This document shows positions 17,371 through 25,000 of a stretch of DNA of 64,000 bases, piece after piece. Origin of the DNA: Flavobacterium oncorhynchi (lineage in GTDB: Bacteria; Bacteroidota; Bacteroidia; Flavobacteriales; Flavobacteriaceae). The stretch spans positions 72,612 through 136,611 of the forward strand of contig NZ_MUHA01000005.1 in NCBI RefSeq assembly GCF_002217355.1, in the 5' to 3' direction. How positions within the stretch are numbered: position 1 is the stretch's first letter; every line of letters begins with the position of its first letter. Both the position numbers and the translations under genes were made by a program. The notes beneath the pieces are model-generated. The model saw only the letters and a list, made by a program, of their open reading frames with translations. It did not search any database and had not been told where the DNA came from.

Positions 17371-18141
17371 ATGGAATTAAAGCTTAACAAACCAATTTGT
17401 TTTTTTGATCTAGAAACTACTGGAATTGACATCGGTAAAGATCGGATTGTAGAAATTTCGATATTCAAAGTTTTCCCAAACGGAAATAAAGAAAGTAAAA
17501 CATGGTTAGTTAATCCTACTATCCCAATTCCGCCGCAAACAACAGCTGTGCATGGTATAACTGATGAAAAAGTGGCAAATGAACCTACTTTTACAGAATT
17601 GGCACCGCAGGTTTACAATATGATTAAGGATAGTGATTTAGGAGGTTTTAATTCAGATCGTTTTGATATTCCGTTATTGGCAGAAGAATTACTTCGTGCA
17701 GGAGTTGATTTTGATATGAAAAATAAAGTTTCTGTTGATGTTCAGACGATTTTTCATAAAATGGAAGAGCGTACATTAAGTGCTGCTTTGAAATTTTATT
17801 GCGGAAAAAGTCTTGAAAATGCCCATTCTGCAGAAGCAGATACAATGGCAACTTACGAAATTTTAAAAGCGCAATTAGATCGTTATCCAGAATTGGAGAA
17901 TGATATGAAATCATTGTCTGAATTTACAACTCGAAAAAAAATAGCAGACTTTGCAGGAATGATTGCTTTTGATAAAGACAACGAAGAGATTTTTACTTTC
18001 GGAAAACATAAAGGAGCAAAAGTAGAGAAGGTATTGGAGTCAGAGCCGGGTTACTTCAGCTGGATTCAAAATGCAGACTTTCCTTTGTATACCAAAAAAG
18101 TTTTGACTGCAATTAAATTAAGAAAATTAAATACGAAATAA
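17371..18141 (+). CDS. DEDDh 3'-5' exonuclease with ExoX-like C-terminal domain
   Basis: The 256-residue protein is a 3'-5' exonuclease of the DnaQ fold. Exo motif I is CFFDLETTGIDIGKDRIVEIS (Asp and Glu near 12 and 14), motif II is GGFNSDRFDIPLLAEEL, and motif III is the HSAEADTMATYEIL segment with His and Asp, making it DEDDh. After the nuclease (about residues 1-175), a small C-terminal domain has FTFGKHKGAKVEKVLESEPG and YFSWIQNADF, as in the ExoX/DUF3820 tail. It could act in repair or as a proofreading subunit; family resemblance favours a stand-alone nuclease. The next gene starts 78 nt downstream, across a CTAAG repeat block. Confidence 0.9.
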   Translation: MELKLNKPICFFDLETTGIDIGKDRIVEISIFKVFPNGNKESKTWLVNPTIPIPPQTTAVHGITDEKVANEPTFTELAPQVYNMIKDSDLGGFNSDRFDIPLLAEELLRAGVDFDMKNKVSVDVQTIFHKMEERTLSAALKFYCGKSLENAHSAEADTMATYEILKAQLDRYPELENDMKSLSEFTTRKKIADFAGMIAFDKDNEEIFTFGKHKGAKVEKVLESEPGYFSWIQNADFPLYTKKVLTAIKLRKLNTK

Positions 18142-18212
18142 GGTTCTAAGGTTCTAAGGTTCTGAGTTTAGTTTCTTAGTGCCTTAGCACCTTAGTATCT
18201 TAGCAACTTAAG
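18141..18212. repeat. CTAAGGTTCTAAGG-type repeat block with inverted half
   Basis: Three tandem GGTTCTAAG/GGTTCTGAG units are followed by inverted units (CTTAGTGCCTTAGCACCTTAG). The motif matches the array at 5094-5212, and the two halves could pair into a long imperfect hairpin. It fills the gap between the exonuclease and FAH-family genes. Confidence 0.7.
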
Positions 18213-18219
18213 AAAAAGA

Positions 18220-18831
18220 ATGAAGATTATTTGTATCGGTAGAAATTATACCAATCATATTGAGGAGCTAAAAAACGAACGACCAGATGAGCCTGTGGTT
18301 TTTATGAAGCCAGATTCGGCAGTTTTGTTGAAACAGCATCCGTTTGTAATTCCAGAATTTTCTGAAGAAGTTCATCATGAATTAGAAGTAATTGTAAAGA
18401 TTAATAAAGTAGGAAAATATATTGAATCAAAGTTTGCTAATAAATATTACGAAGAAATTAGTGTAGGTATTGATTTTACAGCCAGAGATTTACAAGATAA
18501 ATTGAAAGCAAAAGGATTGCCTTGGGAAAAAGCAAAAGCTTTTGACGGTTCTGCAGTAATTGGTGATTTTTTACCAAAAAGTGATTTTGTTTCATTAGAA
18601 AATCTTACGTTTGAACTCAAGAGTAATAATGAAACTGTTCAAAAAGGAAATACAAGCTTTATGCTTTGGAAAATTGACGAACTGATTTCGTACGTATCAC
18701 AATTTTTTACCTTAAAAATTGGAGATATTATTTTTACTGGGACACCTGCAGGTGTTGCATCAGTTAAGCCTAATGATGTTTTAGAAGGCTTTTTAGAAGA
18801 TAAAAAATTATTTAGAATACAAGTAAAATAA
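18220..18831 (+). CDS. Fumarylacetoacetate hydrolase family protein
   Basis: The 203-residue enzyme belongs to the FAH/acylpyruvase group, which cleaves C-C bonds in acylpyruvates or decarboxylates oxaloacetate with a divalent metal. The family signatures are present: IICIGRNYTNHIEEL at the N terminus, EVHHELEVIVKI with the metal-ligand Glu residues near 50, GIDFTARDLQDKLKAKGLPW near 90, FDGSAVIGDF, and GDIIFTGTPAGV near 170. The length matches single-domain members. Its stop codon overlaps the ATG of the Hpt gene by one base (TAATG), so translation is probably coupled. The exact substrate is not known. Confidence 0.93.
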   Translation: MKIICIGRNYTNHIEELKNERPDEPVVFMKPDSAVLLKQHPFVIPEFSEEVHHELEVIVKINKVGKYIESKFANKYYEEISVGIDFTARDLQDKLKAKGLPWEKAKAFDGSAVIGDFLPKSDFVSLENLTFELKSNNETVQKGNTSFMLWKIDELISYVSQFFTLKIGDIIFTGTPAGVASVKPNDVLEGFLEDKKLFRIQVK

Positions 18832-19175
18832 TGGCCTTAAAGTACAACCTTTCGAAAGTGTACGCGCTTTCAGATAACGATCCTGAATTTGTAAACGAAA
18901 TTCTTAATTTATTTGTTACAGAAGTTCCTGAAGATCTAAAACAAATAAAGGAAGGAATTAAGAAAAAGGATCATAAATATGCCTATTCTTATGCTCATAA
19001 AATAAAACCTACATTAGATTTAATGGGGTTAAATGTTGCTTTTGAAGAAATTCTGCAAGTAGAAGCTTGGACAAAAGCCGAGGGGAAGAAAAAGGATATT
19101 ATAGAGACTTTTAAAAGTATAAAAGTTCAGGTTAAAGATGCGATCAAAGAAATCAAGAAAGATTTTGATTTGTAA
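18831..19175 (+). CDS. Histidine phosphotransfer (Hpt) domain protein
   Basis: The 114-residue all-helical protein has the Hpt phosphorylation motif, YSYAHKIKPTLDLMGL, with the active His near residue 52. Before it are NDPEFVNEILNLFVTEVPEDL and a helix matching other stand-alone Hpt proteins. It would relay phosphoryl groups between a hybrid kinase and a response regulator, but neither is adjacent, and the coupling to an FAH-family enzyme is odd. The start codon overlaps the preceding stop. A weak inverted repeat (19188-19226) follows the gene. Confidence 0.9.
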   Translation: MALKYNLSKVYALSDNDPEFVNEILNLFVTEVPEDLKQIKEGIKKKDHKYAYSYAHKIKPTLDLMGLNVAFEEILQVEAWTKAEGKKKDIIETFKSIKVQVKDAIKEIKKDFDL

Positions 19176-19187
19176 GATTTAAATGTT

Positions 19188-19226
19188 CTTAATTCTTGTT
19201 TTTTAAAGAAAAGAATAAGAATTAAG
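19188..19226 (+). terminator. Possible hairpin after the Hpt gene
   Basis: CTTAATTCTT and AAGAATTAAG (10 bp) pair around a 19-nt A/T-rich loop. No long T run follows, so a termination role is uncertain. Confidence 0.4.
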
Positions 19227-19396
19227 GATTTCTTCTATTGTTGAGGTTGTTTTTCAATTTCTAAAAACTTCGTTTAGTCAACATCTGGTATTTGTTGTAA
19301 AAAGAATCCAGTTTTTATTTCCTTATAAATAAAGTAAAAACAGCAATCTACTTTCTAATAACAACTTGCATTACCGCAAGTGAAAATAATATTTGT

Positions 19397-20650
19397 ATGA
19401 AGGCAGCCATTATAACTATTGGAGATGAAATTTTAATAGGTCAAATTATTGATACAAACTCTGGTTTTATTGCTAAATCACTTGATCGAATTGGTGTCGA
19501 AGTTGCAGAAATGATTTCGATTAGTGATGACAAAAAACACATTTTAGATACTTTTGAGCAATTGCAAAACAAAGTTGATGTTGTTATTGTAACCGGTGGT
19601 TTGGGGCCTACAAAAGATGATGTTACGAAGAAAACCTTTTGCGAATATTTTAACGATGAATTAGTTGTTAATCCAGAAGTTTTAGCACATGTAACGCAAT
19701 TAATAGAAGGTTTTTATAAAAGACCAATTTCACAATTAAACAAAGATCAAGCACTCGTTCCGTCTACTTGTACAGTACTTCATAATCAAGTGGGTACTGC
19801 GCCGGGTATGTGGATGAAAAAAGAAAATACGGTATTTATTTCGCTTCCCGGAGTTCCGTATGAGATGAAATACTTAGTCGAAGAAGAGATAATTCCGAAA
19901 ATAGTCAAAGAATACAAACGTCCCTACATCATTCATAAAACTATTTTAACCTATGGTCAAGGAGAGAGTTTAGTTGCAGAGCGTATAGAAACTTGGGAGA
20001 ATAATCTGCCGGATTTTATAAAATTAGCGTATCTGCCAAATCCAGGCAGAGTGCGTTTGCGATTAACGGCCAGGGGAACGGATAAAGCTGAGTTAGAAAA
20101 AGCAATAGAGGAGAATGTAAAATCTTTAGATGCTATAATTCATGATATAATAGTTGGTTACGAAGAAAATGAAACGATAGAAACGGTAATTGCTAAATTT
20201 CTTTCCAGACAAAATAAAACGATTTCAACGGCAGAAAGTTGTACTGGAGGACGAATTGCTTCGTTGTTGACTTCGGTAGAAGGCTCTTCAAAATATTTTA
20301 AAGGAAGTGTTGTTTCGTATGCAACAGAGGCTAAAGTCAATGTTCTTGGTGTTTCGCAGGATTTAGTAGATGAATTTACAGTGGTAAGTGCGCAGGTTGC
20401 ATCAGCTATGGCTTTGAATGTGAAAGAAATACTGAAAACGGACTATGCAATTGCGACAACTGGTAACGCCGGACCCTCAAAAGGGGATTCAGATGCTGAA
20501 ATTGGCACTGTTTTTATAGCTTTGGCTACCCCAACAGAGATAATTGTAGAAGAATTTAACTTTGGTCAACCACGTGAAAAAGTGATAGATAGAGCCGCGA
20601 TTAAGAGTTTGGAAATTTTACAGAAAGAAATTTTAAAAATTGTGCAATAA
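19397..20650 (+). CDS. cinA: CinA-type molybdopterin-binding and nicotinamide mononucleotide deamidase protein
   Basis: The 417-residue two-domain protein matches full-length CinA. The N-terminal MoCF-like domain (about 1-170) has [18 protein letters not shown] and [18 protein letters not shown]. The C-terminal domain (about 255-415) has [33 protein letters not shown] and IATTGNAGP, as in nicotinamide mononucleotide deamidase. CinA proteins have been linked to NAD recycling (ADP-ribose pyrophosphatase and deamidase activities). It starts a run of same-strand genes, with rpmB 71 nt downstream. Confidence 0.95.
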   Translation: MKAAIITIGDEILIGQIIDTNSGFIAKSLDRIGVEVAEMISISDDKKHILDTFEQLQNKVDVVIVTGGLGPTKDDVTKKTFCEYFNDELVVNPEVLAHVTQLIEGFYKRPISQLNKDQALVPSTCTVLHNQVGTAPGMWMKKENTVFISLPGVPYEMKYLVEEEIIPKIVKEYKRPYIIHKTILTYGQGESLVAERIETWENNLPDFIKLAYLPNPGRVRLRLTARGTDKAELEKAIEENVKSLDAIIHDIIVGYEENETIETVIAKFLSRQNKTISTAESCTGGRIASLLTSVEGSSKYFKGSVVSYATEAKVNVLGVSQDLVDEFTVVSAQVASAMALNVKEILKTDYAIATTGNAGPSKGDSDAEIGTVFIALATPTEIIVEEFNFGQPREKVIDRAAIKSLEILQKEILKIVQ

Positions 20651-20721
20651 TTTTTTGCTACAATGGTTTATTTTTCTTTTCTTTGCACCCTGATTTTGAA
20701 TAACGATAAAAGATAAGTATA

Positions 20722-20958
20722 ATGTCAAGAGTTTGTGACCTTACAGGTAAAAGAGCGATGGTAGGAAATAACGTTTCTCACGCTATGAACAAAACTAAGA
20801 GAAAGTTTTCTGTAAACTTAGTTAAAAAGCGTTTTTATCTTCCAGAAGAAGATAGATGGATTACTCTTAGAGTAGCAGCATCTACGATAAAAACAATTAA
20901 TAAAAATGGAATCACTGCTGTTTTGAAAAAAGCGCAGTCAGAAGGATTTATCAAATAA
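20722..20958 (+). CDS. rpmB: 50S ribosomal protein L28
   Basis: The 78-residue basic protein starts [20 protein letters not shown], the L28 signature, and contains [18 protein letters not shown]. It is a component of the large ribosomal subunit. It is first in the compact rpmB-rpmG-DUF4295 cluster, with rpmG 27 nt downstream. The ATG is preceded by an A-rich stretch rather than a Shine-Dalgarno sequence, as usual for Bacteroidota ribosomal genes. Confidence 0.97.
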   Translation: MSRVCDLTGKRAMVGNNVSHAMNKTKRKFSVNLVKKRFYLPEEDRWITLRVAASTIKTINKNGITAVLKKAQSEGFIK

Positions 20959-20985
20959 TCTTTTCCTAAATAAATATATAGCAAG

Positions 20986-21168
20986 ATGGCAAAGAAAGGT
21001 AATAGAATCCAAGTAATTTTAGAATGTACTGAGCACAAGACTTCTGGTGTTCCAGGAACTTCTAGATACATTACAACTAAGAACAAAAAAAATACTCCAG
21101 ACAGATTAGAGATTAAAAAATTTAATCCAATCTTAAAAAGAGTAACTGTTCATAAAGAAATTAAGTAA
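20986..21168 (+). CDS. rpmG: 50S ribosomal protein L33
   Basis: The 60-residue basic protein [20 protein letters not shown] has the L33 pattern, then [20 protein letters not shown] and [20 protein letters not shown]. It contains a single Cys and lacks the paired CxxC motifs, so it is a zinc-independent (C-minus) form. It lies between rpmB and the DUF4295 gene on the same strand. Confidence 0.97.
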
Positions 21169-21239
21169 TAATTAGAGATTTATAAGTCTCAGTGGTTTGG
21201 CCATTTGAGTTTTATAAAACTTCAAATAACATTTGAATC

Positions 21240-21392
21240 ATGGCAAAGAAAACCGTAGCATCGTTACAAACATCTTCTAAGAGATTATCAAAAGCCATCA
21301 AAATGGTGAAATCTCCTAAAACTGGTGCATATACATTCGTAGAATCTATTATGGCTCCTGAAGAAGTTGATAATTTCTTGAAAAAGAAATAA
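21240..21392 (+). CDS. DUF4295 small basic protein
   Basis: A 50-residue protein, MAKKTVASLQTSSKRLSKAI... ending ...EEVDNFLKKK, read from the ATG at 21240. It matches the DUF4295 family, short basic proteins found in Bacteroidota directly downstream of rpmG. The position next to L33 and the Lys-rich composition suggest a ribosome-associated role, which is inference. It is followed by a strong terminator and then by ftsY. Confidence 0.9.
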   Translation: MAKKTVASLQTSSKRLSKAIKMVKSPKTGAYTFVESIMAPEEVDNFLKKK

Positions 21393-21411
21393 TTACATTT
21401 ACAATATATAG

Positions 21412-21447
21412 AAAAGCTACTTTCATTCGGAAGTAGCTTTTTTATTT
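21412..21447 (+). terminator. Rho-independent terminator after the rpmB-rpmG-DUF4295 operon
   Basis: AAAAGCTACTT and AAGTAGCTTTT pair around an 8-nt loop, followed by a T run. It separates the ribosomal cluster from ftsY. Confidence 0.9.
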
Positions 21448-21507
21448 TTTATATTTGTTTAAAAATTTGTAGAAACCATACAATTTGTGTTTTTTTAAAC
21501 ATTAATT

Positions 21508-21571
21508 CCCGCCAGACTCTTTATCTTTACTCGTCTAAAGAAGACAAGTAAAGGATATCGTTCCTGTCGGG
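21508..21571 (+). other. Structured 5' leader element upstream of ftsY
   Basis: Two nested stems are visible. The outer one is CCCG/CGGG with CAG/CTG after one mismatch. The inner one is CTTTACT-C-GTCT / AGAC-A-AGTAAAG, 11 pairs around a short A-rich loop with a single C-A mismatch. It sits about 90 nt before the ftsY ATG in the leader. I do not recognise it as a known riboswitch, and its function is unknown. Confidence 0.45.
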
Positions 21572-21659
21572 GTTAAATTAAAAGCAAAAGGCATTCTATA
21601 AGCATTAGGATTGTTTTTAAGCCCTAAAAAAACAGTCTACAACTAACAATAAATAAAAA

Positions 21660-22613
21660 ATGAGTTTTTTTAAAAAATTATTCTCTACCGAAAAAAAAGA
21701 GACTTTAGATAAAGGTCTTGAAAAAACAAAAACTACTTTTTTCTCTAAGTTAAGCAAAGCTGTTGCAGGAAAATCTAAAGTTGATGATGATGTTTTAGAT
21801 AATCTTGAAGAAGTTTTGGTTGCTTCAGACGTTGGTGTAAATACAACGTTGAAAATCATTGAAAGAATTGAAAAACGCGTTGCCGAAGATAAATATTTAG
21901 GTACAGCTGAATTAAATCAAATTCTTCGTGACGAAATAGGTGGTTTATTATCAGAAACTAATACAGGCGAAGGAACAGAGTTTGATATTCCAAAAGATAA
22001 AAAACCATACGTTTTAATGGTGGTTGGAGTAAACGGTGTTGGAAAAACAACTACAATTGGTAAACTGGCTTATCAGTTTAAAAAAGCGGGTTATAAAGTG
22101 GTTTTAGGTGCTGCAGATACATTTCGTGCTGCTGCAATAGACCAGTTACAAGTTTGGGCTGATCGTGTTGATGTTCCAATCGTAAGACAAAATATGGGAA
22201 GTGATCCTGCTTCTGTAGCTTTTGATACTTTGCAATCTGCTGTAGCTCAAAATGCCGATGTTGTAATTATTGATACTGCTGGACGTTTACACAATAAAGT
22301 TAATTTGATGAATGAGCTTTCTAAAGTGAAACGTGTTATGCAAAAAGTGGTTGAAGATGCTCCACATGATGTGCTTTTAGTTTTAGATGGTTCAACAGGT
22401 CAAAATGCTTTTGAGCAAGCTAAACAGTTTACTGCAGCAACAGAAGTAACATCATTGGCAGTTACAAAATTAGACGGAACAGCAAAAGGCGGTGTTGTGA
22501 TTGGTATCTCAGACCAATTTCAAATTCCTGTAAAATATATTGGTGTTGGTGAAGGAATTGAAGACTTACAAGTCTTTAATAAATATGAATTCGTTGACAG
22601 TTTCTTTAAATAA
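21660..22613 (+). CDS. ftsY: Signal recognition particle receptor FtsY
   Basis: FtsY is the SRP receptor that docks ribosome-nascent chain complexes at the membrane. The 317-residue protein has a Lys-rich N-terminal region and then the NG domain. G1 is VGVNGVGKTTTIGKLAY near residue 125, ADTFRAAAIDQLQVW follows near 155, G3 is VIIDTAGRLHNKVNLMNEL near 205, and G4 is TKLDGTAKGG near 265. The acidic A domain of longer FtsY proteins is reduced here, as in many bacteria. The leader contains a structured element, and a 59-residue membrane protein follows 7 nt after the stop. Confidence 0.97.
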   Translation: MSFFKKLFSTEKKETLDKGLEKTKTTFFSKLSKAVAGKSKVDDDVLDNLEEVLVASDVGVNTTLKIIERIEKRVAEDKYLGTAELNQILRDEIGGLLSETNTGEGTEFDIPKDKKPYVLMVVGVNGVGKTTTIGKLAYQFKKAGYKVVLGAADTFRAAAIDQLQVWADRVDVPIVRQNMGSDPASVAFDTLQSAVAQNADVVIIDTAGRLHNKVNLMNELSKVKRVMQKVVEDAPHDVLLVLDGSTGQNAFEQAKQFTAATEVTSLAVTKLDGTAKGGVVIGISDQFQIPVKYIGVGEGIEDLQVFNKYEFVDSFFK

Positions 22614-22620
22614 AATAATA

Positions 22621-22800
22621 ATGAGTTTTTCTTCTTTAAAAAATATATCGGCAGTTGTTTTTTATTTTGCAAGTGTGGTGTGTTTTGTTTTAGCAAATGT
22701 TTTAAGAGACAATAGTCTTTCTTTTTATTACGTTTTATTAGTTTTAGGAATAGGTTTCTTCTTTATGGGGGTTCTTAAAAGACTGCGTACTAAACAATAA
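22621..22800 (+). CDS. Small two-segment membrane protein, unknown
   Basis: A 59-residue protein, MSFSSLKNISAVVFYFASVV..., with two hydrophobic segments (about residues 8-25 and 33-50) and a short basic tail. The open frame extends upstream into ftsY, but the ATG at 22621, 7 nt after the ftsY stop, is the natural start. It is likely in the ftsY operon. The function is unknown. Confidence 0.6.
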   Translation: MSFSSLKNISAVVFYFASVVCFVLANVLRDNSLSFYYVLLVLGIGFFFMGVLKRLRTKQ

Positions 22801-22907
22801 AATTTAGCTTTTTAAATTTAAAAAGTATCAAAAGTGCATTGTCAAATTTAAATTTGATAATGTTTTTTGTTTTTATAGATTTTTGTCTCTTTTGAATGAT
22901 ATAAAGT

Positions 22908-22915
22908 TACCTTTG
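22908..22915 (+). promoter_or_regulatory. Promoter upstream of the structured RNA
   Basis: TACCTTTG with a TTG at 22883-22885 gives TTG-N22-TACCTTTG, within the Bacteroidota promoter spacing. Transcription would begin near 22920, just before the structured element. Confidence 0.6.
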
Positions 22916-22942
22916 TGATTCAATGAACTTCTTTTGAAAACA

Positions 22943-23027
22943 GGAGCCCTAGCCCTGATGGGAGCGGCATCCTTTTTCTGACTTTTTTAGGCAGGAAAAG
23001 ATACAGCGGACAGCAGGAACCAGCTCC
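22943..23027 (+). ncRNA. Structured RNA, possibly Flavo-1 type
   Basis: The element runs from GGAGC (22943) to GCTCC (23027), forming a closing stem. Inside is a 9-bp stem, CTTTTTCTG with CAGGAAAAG, with one G-U pair, around a loop. The intervening strands (AGCCCTGATGGGAGCGGCAT and ATACAGCGGACAGCAGGAAC) are G/C-rich islands in otherwise AT-rich DNA. I recall this pattern as common in Flavobacteria and as the Flavo-1 motif, but cannot confirm it here. A strong promoter precedes it and no terminator separates it from the lipoprotein gene at 23049, so it may be a leader or a stand-alone RNA. Confidence 0.6.
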
Positions 23028-23048
23028 AAATTAATATTATAAATTATT

Positions 23049-23489
23049 ATGAAAAACACTTTTATGATTTTGGTTTTGTCGCTTTTGTTTATAAGCTGTA
23101 AACAAGAAATAAAACCCGCAGATATTGAAAAACTTAATGGTTACTGGGAAATTGAAAAAGTAGTTTTTGATAAAGGTGAAGAAAAAGCATACGGAATGAA
23201 TGAAAACTTTGATTATTTTCAAATAAAAGGAAATAAGGGTACTCGTACGAAAGTTATGGCGCAGTTAGATGGTACTTTTTTAACTACAAACACTTTTGAA
23301 AATGTTGCAGTAAGATTTACAGATAAAGGAGCTTTTTTGGATTATAAAACAGATTATGCCAAATGGAGTGAGGAGTTGATCTCTGTTTCAGATGAAACTT
23401 TTGTTGTAAAGAACGATCAAAATAAAGAATATCATTATAAAAAAGCAGGACCAGTTAATATTTTAGAAAATGGCAAAAAGACTAAATAA
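23049..23489 (+). CDS. Lipoprotein, lipocalin-like
   Basis: The 146-residue protein has a lipoprotein signal peptide with lipobox LFISC (Cys near 17). The mature part starts near LNGYWEIEKVVFDKGEEK, a pattern seen in lipocalin-like lipoproteins, and is otherwise beta-rich with VAVRFTDKGAFLDYK and ETFVVKNDQNKEYHYKK. The stop overlaps the DUF721 gene by 20 bp, so the two are translated in sequence. Its promoter is the one preceding the structured RNA. No ligand or enzymatic role can be read. Confidence 0.75.
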   Translation: MKNTFMILVLSLLFISCKQEIKPADIEKLNGYWEIEKVVFDKGEEKAYGMNENFDYFQIKGNKGTRTKVMAQLDGTFLTTNTFENVAVRFTDKGAFLDYKTDYAKWSEELISVSDETFVVKNDQNKEYHYKKAGPVNILENGKKTK

Positions 23490-23766
23490 TCAAAGTACAA
23501 TTGGCGATGTTTTACAGCAAATTATTCAGGTGAATAAATTGCAGCCTGGAATGGATCAAATCGATGTAAAAGAGGCATGGAGACAGTTGATGGGAAATGG
23601 AGTAAACACATACACAAGAAATGTTGTTTTAAAAGGAAGTACGCTTTATGTTGAACTTGCATCAGCCGTTTTAAGGGAAGAGTTAAGTCATGGAAAATCT
23701 AAAATCGTTAAGATGATTAATGAAGAATTGGGTCGTGAGGTTGTGAAGGATGTCGTTTTAAGATAA
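23470..23766 (+). CDS. DUF721/DciA-like protein
   Basis: The 98-residue protein has the DUF721 pattern: NQSTIGDVLQQIIQVNKLQ, DVKEAWRQLMGNGVNTYTRN, GSTLYVELASAVLREELSHG, and the C-terminal MINEELGREVVKDVVLR. Members of this family include DciA, which helps load the replicative helicase DnaB. This one is short and fits the core domain only. It overlaps the preceding lipoprotein gene by 20 bp and is in the same operon. Confidence 0.85.
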   Translation: MAKRLNNQSTIGDVLQQIIQVNKLQPGMDQIDVKEAWRQLMGNGVNTYTRNVVLKGSTLYVELASAVLREELSHGKSKIVKMINEELGREVVKDVVLR

Positions 23767-23795
23767 ACTTATTTGGAATTCTAGATAGTTAAATT

Positions 23796-24257
23796 ATGAT
23801 AATCATAAAATCGAAGTTTAAAATTTTGCCAATTGTTTTAATTTCATATTTGAGTGCTTTGCCTTTTTTGGCTGTTTATTTATGTTTTATATCGCTAAAG
23901 GAAAATATAATATTAGTCGTTTTGTTTTTATTGTTTGTTGTTGTTTTCTGGCTAACCATATTGAAAACTCGGGCAAACAGGATAACAATGTATGAAGACG
24001 GTATACTAGTGAAACGTTACTTTGGATTAGGAAAATCTAAAGTATATAAATACGCTGAATTAGATGGTTTTGGTACTTTATTCGAGTCTGGAAAAGGCAG
24101 TGTTTATGAGTCGGTTTTTATTCTTGAAGAAGGAAAGAGGGTAGGTTGTATTTCTAGTTTTTATCATAGCAATTTCGATGCTTTAAAGTTAAACTTGAAA
24201 AAGAATTTAGTCGATTTAGTTGAAATGGAAAATACTTTAAAAAGTGCGAACACTTAG
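23796..24257 (+). CDS. Membrane protein with PH-like domain, unknown
   Basis: The 153-residue protein has two hydrophobic segments (about 12-30 and 38-55, VVLFLLFVVVFWLTIL). A soluble region follows with NRITMYEDGILVKRYFGLGK and KVYKYAELDGFGTLFES, resembling a bacterial PH-like domain. It is third in the operon after the lipoprotein and DUF721 genes, and a strong hairpin terminator follows. Function unknown. Confidence 0.7.
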   Translation: MIIIKSKFKILPIVLISYLSALPFLAVYLCFISLKENIILVVLFLLFVVVFWLTILKTRANRITMYEDGILVKRYFGLGKSKVYKYAELDGFGTLFESGKGSVYESVFILEEGKRVGCISSFYHSNFDALKLNLKKNLVDLVEMENTLKSANT

Positions 24258-24280
24258 TTGTATATACATTAAATATAAAT

Positions 24281-24312
24281 AAAAAGCCGTTTCAAATTTG
24301 AAACGGCTTTTT
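24281..24312. terminator. Bidirectional Rho-independent terminator
   Basis: A perfect 32-nt palindrome with AAAAAGCCGTTTCAAA on the left and its complement on the right. It serves the membrane protein gene on the plus strand and ndk on the minus strand. Confidence 0.93.
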
Positions 24313-24363
24313 ATTATGTGCAAAGCTCGGTAATTATTAGTGCCGAACTCCTAAAATCATAAA

Positions 24364-24783
24364 TTAGAATTGCTCTCTACCAGCAAAGTGGAATGCACCT
24401 TCGATTGCAGCATTTTCGTCGCTGTCAGAACCGTGAACTGCATTTTCTCCAATTGAAGTAGCATATGCTTTACGGATAGTTCCTTCAGCAGCTTCAGCAG
24501 GATTTGTAGCACCAATTAAAGTTCTGAAATCTTCTACCGCGTTGTCTTTTTCTAAAATTGCAGCAACAATTGGTCCGCGTGACATAAATTCAACTAATTC
24601 TCCGTAGAAAGGTCTTTCTGAGTGAACTGCGTAAAATGCCTGTGCATCAGCTACAGTTAATTGAGTTAATTTTAATGAAACGATTTTAAAACCACCATTA
24701 GTGATCATTGCTAAGATATTCCCGATGTGTCCGTTTGCAACAGCATCTGGTTTAATCATTGTAAAAGTTCTATTTGTTGCCAT
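24364..24783 (-). CDS. ndk: Nucleoside diphosphate kinase
   Basis: Ndk transfers the gamma phosphate of ATP to other nucleoside diphosphates via a phosphohistidine. The 139 residues match a full-length Ndk: [19 protein letters not shown] at the N terminus, [18 protein letters not shown], and the active-site segment [12 protein letters not shown] with His near 117. It is a single-gene unit with a TAnnTTTG box upstream and a shared terminator downstream. Confidence 0.98.
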   Translation of the reverse strand: MATNRTFTMIKPDAVANGHIGNILAMITNGGFKIVSLKLTQLTVADAQAFYAVHSERPFYGELVEFMSRGPIVAAILEKDNAVEDFRTLIGATNPAEAAEGTIRKAYATSIGENAVHGSDSDENAAIEGAFHFAGREQF

Positions 24784-24806
24784 TTTTTATTTTATTAAAT
24801 TTTGTG

Positions 24807-24814
24807 CAAAAGTA
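24807..24814 (-). promoter_or_regulatory. TAnnTTTG -7 box for ndk
   Basis: The minus strand reads TACTTTTG, 23 nt upstream of the ATG at 24783. Confidence 0.6.
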
Positions 24815-24911
24815 TACTTTTTTTATGAATTGATTTTAATTAATTCGTAATTAAAACACGTTAGAATGATGTTTCGGTGAATAAAAGCTCTTTTAAACCA
24901 TATAATTAATG

Positions 24912-24976
24912 TAAGTTCATTTAAATCTGTGTGGGAAATAGCTCAGGAAGTTTTGCCATTTTCTAAAATGAACTTA
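24912..24976. repeat. Inverted repeat TAAGTTCATTT / AAATGAACTTA
   Basis: Two perfect 11-nt arms flank a 43-nt loop in the intergenic gap between ndk and the second DUF5009 gene. It might fold as a terminator for the latter or be a remnant element. No ORF is present. Confidence 0.45.
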
Positions 24977-25000
24977 TATTACTTGTATGGTGGAACATTT

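Noticed and set aside
22540..22620. Upstream extension of the small two-segment membrane protein into ftsY
   Set aside because: It overlaps the end of ftsY in another frame, while the ATG at 22621 follows the stop directly.
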